Assembly: GCA_020072645.1 (NCBI GenBank)
Contig: JAIQGK010000001.1
Span: 310,001 to 374,000 of the forward strand
DNA from: Terriglobia bacterium
GTDB taxonomy: Bacteria; Acidobacteriota; Terriglobia; Terriglobales; Acidobacteriaceae
DNA length: 64,000 nt
Direction: 5' to 3'
Shown here piece by piece: positions 9,018 through 16,096 of this stretch. Position numbers and translations under genes: made by a program. The notes under the pieces are model-generated. The model was not told the origin of the DNA, ran no database searches, and saw only the letters and a program-made list of their open reading frames with translations. Position 1 is the first letter of the stretch, and every line of letters starts with the position of its first letter.

Positions 9018-11272
9018 TGATGAACGTCTTCACAGCATTCGAGCAATCTGCGGTGGCCCGGGCATACTCCCCGGAGCCAGAAGCCAGCCTTTTTGATCTC
9101 TGCCGATTCCATCTGGCTTCTCCGCGGCAGCGCACAACACTCGGCGTGCTGCGCAAGGCATATCCATGGCCTTCTCTGCAATCGCTGCAGAGTCAAGGCG
9201 TTCGCCTTGAATTGTCCGCTCCCGGCAGCGTCGCGCGCGCGGAGGTGGCGTCTGGCAAGTTGTTTCTGGAACGACAGCTCGCTGGGATGATTCTCGGGCT
9301 CGCACCGGAACCCTGCTGGGCGCTGCTTGAATGTATCGCCCGCTGGGCGATTGCACGCATCGCATCATGCCGGGTTCAGCCCGGCCCAAACACAGCTTCA
9401 TGGACAACGGCTTTTGCTCTGCGGCCCATACTGCATTTTTATTGGAAAAATGGCTGCCTGCCCTGTGACTGGATGGAAATTTCGCCGAATCTCGAAAAAG
9501 TCTTCCAGCAAAGCTGCCGGCAGGAAAATTACCACCAGGCCCTCAACTACTTCCGCAACTCTCTATGGCTAGACAAGGATGACTCCAAGGAGTTCGAGCA
9601 GCAGCGATTTAAACATCACCGACTGCAGGTTGTAAGCTTCCGGCACACAAAAGATGGAATCGTGTTGCCGCTTTTCGGCAGCCGCAACACAACCTATATC
9701 AGTCCATACAATCCGCCGCGAGAGTCTATCCGGCAGCGCCAATGGCGGATCCATGCTTCAAATGTGATTTTGCCGCTGGAAGATTTTTCTTTGCCGCTCT
9801 CTATGGCCGAGTCGAGAAGACCATTTCATGTGCCCTTGCAATCGCTCTCTTTGGCTTCGGTGCAACACGCTTTTGCACAAGCTCCTGGTCAGAGTGTTTC
9901 GGAGCTGCTGGCAGCGGGAACGATTCCGGTCACAATGGGTCACATAGAAGGAGCCCGATGGTCAGTGCTCATGTATGGTTCTGAAATTTATGAGAACGGG
10001 GTCCAGGCCGGGTTCACTGGACGCACGGGAATTTTATTCCGTGAGGCCGCGCCTGTCATTGAGGAGCTTGGCGGAATTGAGCATCTGGTGGAGTTGAAAG
10101 GCATGGGCTGCGTTACGGGCGGGATCACCAGCGTCATGAAACGCTCTGACGGCACATGGAGCCCAACCGGCGGATTGCTGCAATCCTATGCTGTGGACGA
10201 ACATGCCGCGTTACAGGAACACAGCGGCGCAGAAATCGGCCCGAAACCGGCGGCGTTGCTCACGTTTTCCGCCGATGAGGTGCTGCCTCGACCATTCGTG
10301 ATCGGCGCGGGCAGTCCGGAGCAGGCATTCCATTTGTTGCCGGAAGAGATCCGCCACGAAATTCAGGCGCGCATGAAGAATGGCCTCGGCCTGGTGGTCC
10401 GGCTCACGCCGTCTGTGGAACGGCTATCATTTTTTGAAAAGCCTGCGGGTCCCGTGCAGAAGCCGGGCGGCATGTCTGTTCCGCAGCGTATCACCGTATA
10501 TGGCGCGGCCCTGGGTCGTCTGTTCCAAAGAGGACACATGCTCGCTCATCTTTCCGCGCACCTGGAAAATATAGTGGCAGGCGAATTCGGTTTTTTTTGG
10601 CAGGATTTTGCCGATATCGTTCCTCTTTATATCTCGCGAGCGCACCAGAAGAAGCCGGAGTATTTCTCCCGGAAGAAGCTCACCATGGACATCCTGAACC
10701 AGGTTTTCTTTTATGTAGCCAGAACGGCCCAGGTTTTCCACGAATATTTTTCGGTTCCCTATACGGAGTTTTCACAGCGGTTCTATGGGGCGTTTCTCCG
10801 TGAGCTACAAAACAGTTGGGACCTCGCGCCCTCCACTTGCGCCGCGCTTTTGGCGGCGCGAGAGCCGCTGCGCATCCAGGGAGAAGGCATCACGCAATTC
10901 TTATGGAAAGCGTTCATCGCCTCGGATAATTTTCACTGGTGTCTTGATAATTACGATCTGCCGGCCCTTCTTTTCGGAAATCCCGCCGCGCCGCGCTCTG
11001 GAAATGAAATTGTGGCAGCTGATTCCGCCCGGATATTTCTTGAGAGCGAAAAAGAGTTTTTGCAGAATGCCTTTGAGGATCCTCAGTTGCTCCTGAATCA
11101 AGAGATGACTGCATCCAGGTCCCTGCTTAAGGCGAGCCTGCACGCGGTTCGGCGCCTTCTGGGCCGACTGAAAGCCGAAAACGCCCTGCGGTTGGCGGAT
11201 TGCAAGCTCCCATATCTTTCCGAATCGGAAAAGGGATTTTTACCAAGGAAAATTGAATCATGGCCAAAGTAG
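9017..11272 (+). CDS. Large protein with kinase-like catalytic loop, candidate RiPP-modifying enzyme
   Basis: No family is recognised with certainty. The start at 9017 is chosen because ATG overlaps the preceding TGA (751 aa); an earlier ATG at 8936 is possible. The C-terminal half has kinase-like features in order: LVELKGMG with K361, D378 in SDGTW, E395 in VDEHAAL, VVRLTPSVERLSFFE around R462, then H511-L-S-A-H515-L-E-N518 and Q-D530-F-A-D, twelve residues after the Asn. This layout resembles the HGDLHxxN...D loop of aminoglycoside kinases with Ser at the catalytic Asp, the HxENIIA loop of LanM dehydratase domains, and the LKGxG/HGxxNxDN/DYG layout of SelO AMPylases. It overlaps the next gene by 13 bases, so it belongs to the modification operon. 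Function is unassigned. Confidence 0.7.
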   Translation: MMNVFTAFEQSAVARAYSPEPEASLFDLCRFHLASPRQRTTLGVLRKAYPWPSLQSLQSQGVRLELSAPGSVARAEVASGKLFLERQLAGMILGLAPEPCWALLECIARWAIARIASCRVQPGPNTASWTTAFALRPILHFYWKNGCLPCDWMEISPNLEKVFQQSCRQENYHQALNYFRNSLWLDKDDSKEFEQQRFKHHRLQVVSFRHTKDGIVLPLFGSRNTTYISPYNPPRESIRQRQWRIHASNVILPLEDFSLPLSMAESRRPFHVPLQSLSLASVQHAFAQAPGQSVSELLAAGTIPVTMGHIEGARWSVLMYGSEIYENGVQAGFTGRTGILFREAAPVIEELGGIEHLVELKGMGCVTGGITSVMKRSDGTWSPTGGLLQSYAVDEHAALQEHSGAEIGPKPAALLTFSADEVLPRPFVIGAGSPEQAFHLLPEEIRHEIQARMKNGLGLVVRLTPSVERLSFFEKPAGPVQKPGGMSVPQRITVYGAALGRLFQRGHMLAHLSAHLENIVAGEFGFFWQDFADIVPLYISRAHQKKPEYFSRKKLTMDILNQVFFYVARTAQVFHEYFSVPYTEFSQRFYGAFLRELQNSWDLAPSTCAALLAAREPLRIQGEGITQFLWKAFIASDNFHWCLDNYDLPALLFGNPAAPRSGNEIVAADSARIFLESEKEFLQNAFEDPQLLLNQEMTASRSLLKASLHAVRRLLGRLKAENALRLADCKLPYLSESEKGFLPRKIESWPK

Positions 11273-12261
11273 AACCATTTTCTAAAAGTTTTCCTGATCC
11301 GGTGGTTACGGCGAACGTGTATTGCCATGGCCATCTCGATGCTGTACTGCTGGGCGCGATCAAGCCATTTCTCCAGGAGGTGATCGAGGCATCAAAACGG
11401 GATTGGCGGCTGTGGATCATGCGCTACCGCCGCGGCGGCGAGCACATCAAAATCCGACTTCATGGCGATTCCTCAGATGCCGCAGCGATGAAGCGGGAGC
11501 TGGAAACATATCTGGATGAAACGCTTTCGCAAATCCTGTGGCAGGAGGCTGGAGGCCCGGCAAAATTGACCGGCGCCCATGATCCCACGATTGATATGGA
11601 AGATTCCACCATAGCCGACTATTCGCCCGGCACTCTCATTTGGACCAGCTATAAGCGCAGCCATGTAACCTTTGGGGGCGAGCCTTACCTTGGGAACGAC
11701 GAATACGTGGCTCTGTTTGCGGCATGCTTGAGCGCCGGGTTGAGGCATTTCCTCTCGAACGCCGCGATGATCGACGGTGCCGTGCTGCACGCGGTCCGCA
11801 TAGTGGTTGTGGCCGAACTCGTTGAGGCGGCTCTGCGCATTCTTGAGCTCGAGGACTCCTGCGAGTATTTGAGTTATCACCGTGATTGGCTGGTGCGGTT
11901 CGTCCTTTTGAAGACGGCGCATACGCCACAAGAACATCAAGGCGTGCTTGCCGTTTTCGATAAGCGGCTCTTACATTCCGCGAGCTTCTGGGAACAGGCG
12001 CGTGAACAGATCACCGGTGCGATTGCGCAACCCGCGATTACGCTTCGCGAATGGCAATCTGCAATCCTCAATCTTATGGAATACGTAAACGAACTCTGCC
12101 GGCGTGAGCAGGTCCAGATCGATCCATTCGCGCTGCATTCCAGCCACTCGGCATTGTTCAAAGCGCTCCATGGAGTATCCAACCAGGCGGGGTTCGCACT
12201 TCTGGACGAAGCCCTTGTCTACCACGCGCTGCGCCCTCAAGTGCCGGCGCTCGTGGGATAA
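11260..12261 (+). CDS. Stand-alone SpaB_C / thiopeptide-type bacteriocin biosynthesis protein (copy 1)
   Basis: A 333-aa protein matching the small C-terminal domain of LanB dehydratases (SpaB_C), which catalyses glutamate elimination in lanthipeptide LanB or [4+2] cyclisation in thiopeptides when stand-alone. Typical features are the N-terminal strand ANVYCHGHLDAVLLGAIKPFL, the W-x-x-x-R-Y-R-R-G-G-E-H-I-K-I-R-L motif near residue 50, and YGGIF-like geometry around DEYVALFAACLSAG. It precedes the split LanB gene, which lacks this domain, so the pair may act as a two-protein dehydratase. The ribosome binding site is AAGGAAAA inside the previous gene. Two further copies of this family occur in the cluster. 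Confidence 0.8.
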   Translation: MAKVEPFSKSFPDPVVTANVYCHGHLDAVLLGAIKPFLQEVIEASKRDWRLWIMRYRRGGEHIKIRLHGDSSDAAAMKRELETYLDETLSQILWQEAGGPAKLTGAHDPTIDMEDSTIADYSPGTLIWTSYKRSHVTFGGEPYLGNDEYVALFAACLSAGLRHFLSNAAMIDGAVLHAVRIVVVAELVEAALRILELEDSCEYLSYHRDWLVRFVLLKTAHTPQEHQGVLAVFDKRLLHSASFWEQAREQITGAIAQPAITLREWQSAILNLMEYVNELCRREQVQIDPFALHSSHSALFKALHGVSNQAGFALLDEALVYHALRPQVPALVG

Positions 12262-12352
12262 ACCGGCGCAATCGCGATCGGCGCGTAACCAGACAAACCA
12301 TCTCGTCATAAACCAAGCCAACCATCTCGTAATAAAAAGGATTTTCTGACTC

Positions 12353-15067
12353 ATGGCCTTACCCGCGATTTTTCGAGTCGCTGCTCTGCCTGTATCGCAC
12401 CTGGAGCCATTTAGAAATTCCGCGCTGCCGGAGATCGTAAGCCGGAGCGCTGAAGTGGAGGTGCTTCTGCAACAATCTCGGCAGGACCTTGTCGCCGCTC
12501 TTTATAAACAGATCGCGGCGACACATGGTCCCACGGAAAAGCAGGCGCTGCTCAACCTCAAGCGTGTGTGTTCAGCGGGAAAGCAGCTTTCCCATAGCGA
12601 CCTGGAACTTCCTCTGGCGGCCGGCGAGGCCCTGGCCGGCAAAATGGCAAACGTGCGGAATGCTGAACTGCAGCTCGAAAAACTAGGCCGCGAGTTTTCC
12701 ACTTTGTATGAGAGCCATCATGCGGCGGAGTGCTCGGCCCTCCACGGTTCCTTCAACATCCCCGAGCTTCTGTGTGGTGTTTCCTTTTCCAGCGCAAGCA
12801 TTGTCGATCAGGTACGCCGGTTCAGAGCGGATGGAAGCTCTGAGCCGCGAAAACGACGCCGCATGGAACTGGCATGGCTCTCCTACCTCACCCGCACGGC
12901 CCTCAAGCCCTCGCCCTTTTCCACCTTGACGTGGGTCGGCATTGGCCTCCTCGATGATTCTTCCCATCCCGGCTTTTCATTTGACAGTCTGAAGCGGCAC
13001 TCCATGGTGCGCATCAAGAGATACATTGTCGACCAATGCTTTCAGCAACTGCTCGCCTACCAGCCATTCCTTGAAGAGCTGGAAATCGAGCTGAATTACA
13101 CGCTGGCCCGCGCAGTTGACGGCGGATATAGCTTCCTCGCGCCTGGAAAATGGCGACCCAACAGCTCCGCTCAATACGAATTCAAGCTGGAGTCTCTCGC
13201 AAATATCAGGCTGCCAGAGCAGCTGGCGGAATTTCTTCAGGCATGGTTTGCCCGTGGCCCGCGCGGCTACCGGCCCACGGCAACGGCCCTTTGGCGCGAT
13301 CTGCAAATGGAAAGCCGCGACGATGCCGTATGTCTGCTGGGACAACTGATCGACTCCGGTCTTCTGCTTCCTAATACGGAGTGGTTTACTAATGCAGCCC
13401 GATTAGAAGCCGAATTGGCCACGCATTTGCAATCGCTGCACGATGAGCGTCTGCTTCCCGTTATCGCCCAGTTCCTGGATCTCTGCGCGCTTGAGCAGAG
13501 TTGCGCAGCCGAGCCGCAGCATGCACCTAGCCTGGTGAAAAAAATCCACCAGAAAATCGACGACGTATGGGCTTCCATCCAGGCATTGCTGCCGGAAGAC
13601 AAAAAGGCCAGATTCACGATCACGTACAATCCAGCCAAGCATGACCTGTTCGTCACCTCAGAAAAGACGTCCTTCGGAGAAATCATTTCCTGTCCGCGGG
13701 AAAGCGTGGAGGAGCTTTACCGCAAGACGGCCCCGCTCTCGGAGATCTCCAGCGTTTTTTGGTCAGGCTATGATTTTCTGCATACGCTTGCGGCGCTTCT
13801 GCGCGTTGACTTCGTGTCACAATGCGCCGAAAGCAACCCTGTGCCGCTGGTCGAAGTGCTGAACCGAGCGCGGCCGGTGTGGAAGGAGTTTACTGGATAC
13901 GTCCTCAAGGGCCGCCATGAGCCGTTCTACAGGGCGCCTTTCAACCCGGAAGGCCTTGAGTCCATCGAGCGGCTGCATGAGATCCGCGGCTGGCTCTGGC
14001 AAGCAATCACGGAGTGCCAGGAACTCAATGCCGCGGGCGAATATGAAATCAACGTTGCAAAACTGGAACGGGTCGCCGCGGAGCTGATTCCGGAATACTA
14101 CCGCAGCCATTTTCCCCCGTGCTTTTTTGTCCAGCCAGCCGGCCCCAGCATGGAACGCTGGGTCTTCAATCAATGCGCGGACGGCTCAGGACGCATGACC
14201 AGCCGTTTTGCCTGGCTGATGCCGGAAGAGCTCCGGAGCAGGTACGTGGAGCACGTGCGGGTCTGCAGCCGGCGCAGGCAGGGGAGCCGGCAGATTGAAT
14301 TTCTCGATGTCAGCACTATCAATGGCGAGATGCTGAACGTCCATCCGCTCCAGTGCCGCTACGTGCTCCGGTTCCCTGGCGATCACTTTGACGCGCCTGC
14401 CGAAGCCCAACTTCAGTTGGAAGACCTCAAAGTCGTGCTCGATTCCGAATCAGGCTTACCCCGGCTGATCGGTCCCCGCGGGGAATGGATCCTGCCGGTC
14501 CAACTCGGAGGCGTGGGGCATGATTTTATTTCTTCAGCCACGGTCCGCCAGCTTTGCGTCTTTGGGCCGGCGCAGCGTTTGCCGTTCATTCCTGAGGTCC
14601 AAAAACAGCAGCACGGCAAACTGTTCTTCGCGCCACGGCTGGTGATGGGCAATCTGATTTTACGAAGGATGAGCTGGACCGTGGCAGCGGCAGATTTGCC
14701 GCGCTCCGTTTCCACCGGCGAAGACCCCACCTTCTATGCACAGATGAACCGGTGGCGGCTCGCGGCCGGGATTCCCGTCCGCTGTTATGCGCGGCTCCAG
14801 GTGCAGTTTGATCCCAGCTTCAGCCGCCATAAGCCTCAGTTCATCGATTTCAGCTCTCCGCTGTTCCTGCGCCTGCTGGCATCGATGTTGCAGAACTTCC
14901 AGGGGCAAATCAGCTTTGAGGAGGCGCTGCCTTCACCCGAATCCTGTCGTGAAGGCGGGCACATTTATGAATTGCTCGCTGACCCGCTGCTTCTGCGCCA
15001 TGATTTTCCCGCGCCGGAGGAGCCCGAAGAAGTTTCGCGCAGCCCCCTGCAAACTGCGTGCGTGTAG
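12353..15067 (+). CDS. Split LanB N-terminal (lantibiotic dehydratase glutamylation) protein
   Basis: A 904-aa protein with the LanB N-terminal fold (Lant_dehydr_N). It starts FRVAALPVSHLEPF, has the conserved RTALKPSPFSTLTWVGIG (equivalent to R-T-x-x-(T/S)-P-F-(G/S) of LanB) near residue 185, and ends with the typical W-R-x-x-x-G-I-P and FIDFSSPLF region. LanB proteins of this type use glutamyl-tRNA to glutamylate core Ser/Thr. It lacks the fused SpaB_C elimination domain, as in thiopeptide clusters and in PEARL enzymes, which instead add an amino acid to a peptide C-terminus. With five Ser/Thr/Cys-rich precursors immediately downstream, dehydration is the favoured role, but PEARL activity is not excluded. 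AAGGA lies 10 bases before the ATG. Confidence 0.87.
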   Translation: MALPAIFRVAALPVSHLEPFRNSALPEIVSRSAEVEVLLQQSRQDLVAALYKQIAATHGPTEKQALLNLKRVCSAGKQLSHSDLELPLAAGEALAGKMANVRNAELQLEKLGREFSTLYESHHAAECSALHGSFNIPELLCGVSFSSASIVDQVRRFRADGSSEPRKRRRMELAWLSYLTRTALKPSPFSTLTWVGIGLLDDSSHPGFSFDSLKRHSMVRIKRYIVDQCFQQLLAYQPFLEELEIELNYTLARAVDGGYSFLAPGKWRPNSSAQYEFKLESLANIRLPEQLAEFLQAWFARGPRGYRPTATALWRDLQMESRDDAVCLLGQLIDSGLLLPNTEWFTNAARLEAELATHLQSLHDERLLPVIAQFLDLCALEQSCAAEPQHAPSLVKKIHQKIDDVWASIQALLPEDKKARFTITYNPAKHDLFVTSEKTSFGEIISCPRESVEELYRKTAPLSEISSVFWSGYDFLHTLAALLRVDFVSQCAESNPVPLVEVLNRARPVWKEFTGYVLKGRHEPFYRAPFNPEGLESIERLHEIRGWLWQAITECQELNAAGEYEINVAKLERVAAELIPEYYRSHFPPCFFVQPAGPSMERWVFNQCADGSGRMTSRFAWLMPEELRSRYVEHVRVCSRRRQGSRQIEFLDVSTINGEMLNVHPLQCRYVLRFPGDHFDAPAEAQLQLEDLKVVLDSESGLPRLIGPRGEWILPVQLGGVGHDFISSATVRQLCVFGPAQRLPFIPEVQKQQHGKLFFAPRLVMGNLILRRMSWTVAAADLPRSVSTGEDPTFYAQMNRWRLAAGIPVRCYARLQVQFDPSFSRHKPQFIDFSSPLFLRLLASMLQNFQGQISFEEALPSPESCREGGHIYELLADPLLLRHDFPAPEEPEEVSRSPLQTACV

Positions 15068-15077
15068 CGCCAAGTTT

Positions 15078-15103
15078 GGCCCTGAGAAAACCAGATCAGG
15101 GCC
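15078..15103 (+). promoter_or_regulatory. Perfect 8-bp RNA hairpin between lanB and the precursor array
   Basis: GGCCCTGA and TCAGGGCC form a perfect stem around a 10-base loop, just after the LanB stop and just before an ideal ribosome binding site (AAAGGAGG, 15115-15122) for the first precursor. It probably insulates or stabilises the precursor part of the transcript, or serves as a pause site; role inferred. Confidence 0.6.
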
Positions 15104-15130
15104 TGATCCCGAAGAAAGGAGGAACCCCGC

Positions 15131-15274
15131 ATGAACAAGCTCAATCTTGATCTGCAGATCGAACCGATCACAGACGAAATTCTGGAATCGGTTCTCGGCG
15201 GCATTGGCGACGAAGACGGCATCAGCAACAGCTGTTCGACCAAAGACTGCTCCAACAGCACCCAAACTGCCTAA
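15131..15274 (+). CDS. RiPP precursor peptide 1
   Basis: A 47-aa precursor. The leader is MNKLNLDLQIEPITDEILES followed by VLGG; the N-L-D-L box corresponds to the FNLD-type motif recognised by LanB enzymes, and LGG is a C39 double-glycine cleavage site. The predicted core starts IGDEDGISNSC and ends STKDCSNSTQTA, with two Cys in C-x4-C spacing and nine Ser/Thr. It is the most divergent of the five paralogues at the N-terminus (L instead of F in the box). AAAGGAGG lies 8 bases upstream, the strongest ribosome binding site in the array. Confidence 0.9.
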   Translation: MNKLNLDLQIEPITDEILESVLGGIGDEDGISNSCSTKDCSNSTQTA

Positions 15275-15299
15275 TCCAAATCTAAAAGGAGAAAACAAA

Positions 15300-15449
15300 A
15301 TGGAAAAGAAGAATTTCGCACTCGACCTGCACATTGAACCGGTTACCGACGAAATCCTGGAAGCGGTTCTTGGCGGCATCGGCGATGAAGACGGCATCAG
15401 CAACAGCTGCTCCACCAGCGGCTGTTCCAACAGCACCAAAACTACCTAA
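15300..15449 (+). CDS. RiPP precursor peptide 2
   Basis: A 49-aa precursor with the F-A-L-D leader box (MEKKNFALDLHIEPVTDEIL), AVLGG cleavage site, and core IGDEDGISNSC then STSGCSNSTKTT. GGAG lies 8 bases before the ATG. The core differs from its neighbours only between the two Cys and at the C-terminus. The His in the leader (LHIEP) is unique to this copy. Confidence 0.92.
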   Translation: MEKKNFALDLHIEPVTDEILEAVLGGIGDEDGISNSCSTSGCSNSTKTT

Positions 15450-15472
15450 TCAAATTGCAAAGGAAAAGAAAA

Positions 15473-15622
15473 ATGGAAAAAAAGAACTTCTCTCTCGACC
15501 TTCAGATGGAACCAGTCACTGACGAGATCCTGCAATCCGTTCTCGGCGGCATCGGTGATGAAGACGGAATCAGCAACAGCTGCTCCAGCACTAACTGCTC
15601 GAACTCAACCAAGACAACCTAA
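15473..15622 (+). CDS. RiPP precursor peptide 3
   Basis: A 49-aa precursor with leader box F-S-L-D (MEKKNFSLDLQMEPVTDEIL), QSVLGG cleavage site and core IGDEDGISNSC then SSTNCSNSTKTT. AGGA lies 8 bases before the ATG. The two residues before the second Cys are Thr-Asn here. Confidence 0.92.
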   Translation: MEKKNFSLDLQMEPVTDEILQSVLGGIGDEDGISNSCSSTNCSNSTKTT

Positions 15623-15657
15623 CCCATCCAGCCCTGCTGGATAAGAGGAGCAACAAA

Positions 15658-15804
15658 ATGAAAAAGAACTTTGCCCTTGATCTGCAGCTTGAGCCAGTTA
15701 CCGACGAGATCCTGGAAGCAGTCCTCGGCGGCATTGGCGATGAAGATGGAATCAGCAACAGCTGCTCCACCAACACCTGCTCCAATTCAACCAAGACCAC
15801 CTAA
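15658..15804 (+). CDS. RiPP precursor peptide 4
   Basis: A 48-aa precursor, one Lys shorter at the N-terminus (MKKNFALDLQLEPVTDEILE), then AVLGG and core IGDEDGISNSC followed by STNTCSNSTKTT. GAGGAG lies 7 bases before the ATG. The residue before the second Cys is Thr, so this copy has the most hydroxyl residues between the Cys. Confidence 0.92.
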   Translation: MKKNFALDLQLEPVTDEILEAVLGGIGDEDGISNSCSTNTCSNSTKTT

Positions 15805-15826
15805 CGATCCCAATAGGAGAAATCAA

Positions 15827-15979
15827 ATGAACAAGAAGGACTTCCAACTTGATCTCCAGATTTCGCCGGTAAGCGACGAAATCCTGGAAAACATCCTTGG
15901 CGGAATCGGCGACGAAGACGGAATCAGCAATAGTTGCTCCAGCAGCGGCTGCTCGAATTCCACCCAGCCGACCAACTAG
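15827..15979 (+). CDS. RiPP precursor peptide 5
   Basis: A 50-aa precursor, the most divergent in the leader (MNKKDFQLDLQISPVSDEIL, then ENILGG), with core IGDEDGISNSC followed by SSSGCSNSTQPTN. Its C-terminus ends Pro-Thr-Asn instead of Thr-Thr or Thr-Ala. AGGAG lies 7 bases before the ATG. The core start is unchanged although the leader has drifted, indicating selection on the core. Confidence 0.92.
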   Translation: MNKKDFQLDLQISPVSDEILENILGGIGDEDGISNSCSSSGCSNSTQPTN

Positions 15980-15981
15980 GA

Positions 15982-16015
15982 GGGGCGCGGGAAGCCGTTT
16001 CCGGCTCCCGTCCCC
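15982..16015 (+). promoter_or_regulatory. Strong GC-rich hairpin after the precursor array
   Basis: GGGG pairs with CCCC, and CGGGA(A)GCCG pairs with CGGCTCCCG around a TTTC loop, with a single bulged A and a short internal mismatch. It immediately follows the stop of precursor 5 and precedes the exporter. There is no T-tract, so it is not a classical terminator. It may partly attenuate transcription or protect the precursor mRNA end, giving an excess of precursor over enzymes. Confidence 0.6.
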
Positions 16016-16096
16016 ACCCTTTCATCAGGGCGCGTTATCTCACGGGCAGCTTTTCAACGCAGTCGCCCGTGAGCGCGCGCTCTGAATTCTTCTCTT

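Larger units (their letters stand above)
15131..15979 (+). repeat. Tandem array of five precursor genes
   Basis: Five direct copies of a coding unit with periods of 169, 173, 185 and 169 bases. Similarity is highest over the leader end and core start (encoding LGGIGDEDGISNSC). The short intergenic parts carry individual ribosome binding sites but differ in sequence, so this is gene amplification with retained reading frames, not a simple DNA repeat. Confidence 0.9.

Noticed and set aside
15131-15979. CRISPR-like regular spacing of repeats
   Set aside because: The repeated units are about 170 bases, encode in-frame peptides with their own ribosome binding sites and have no short identical repeats with unique spacers.
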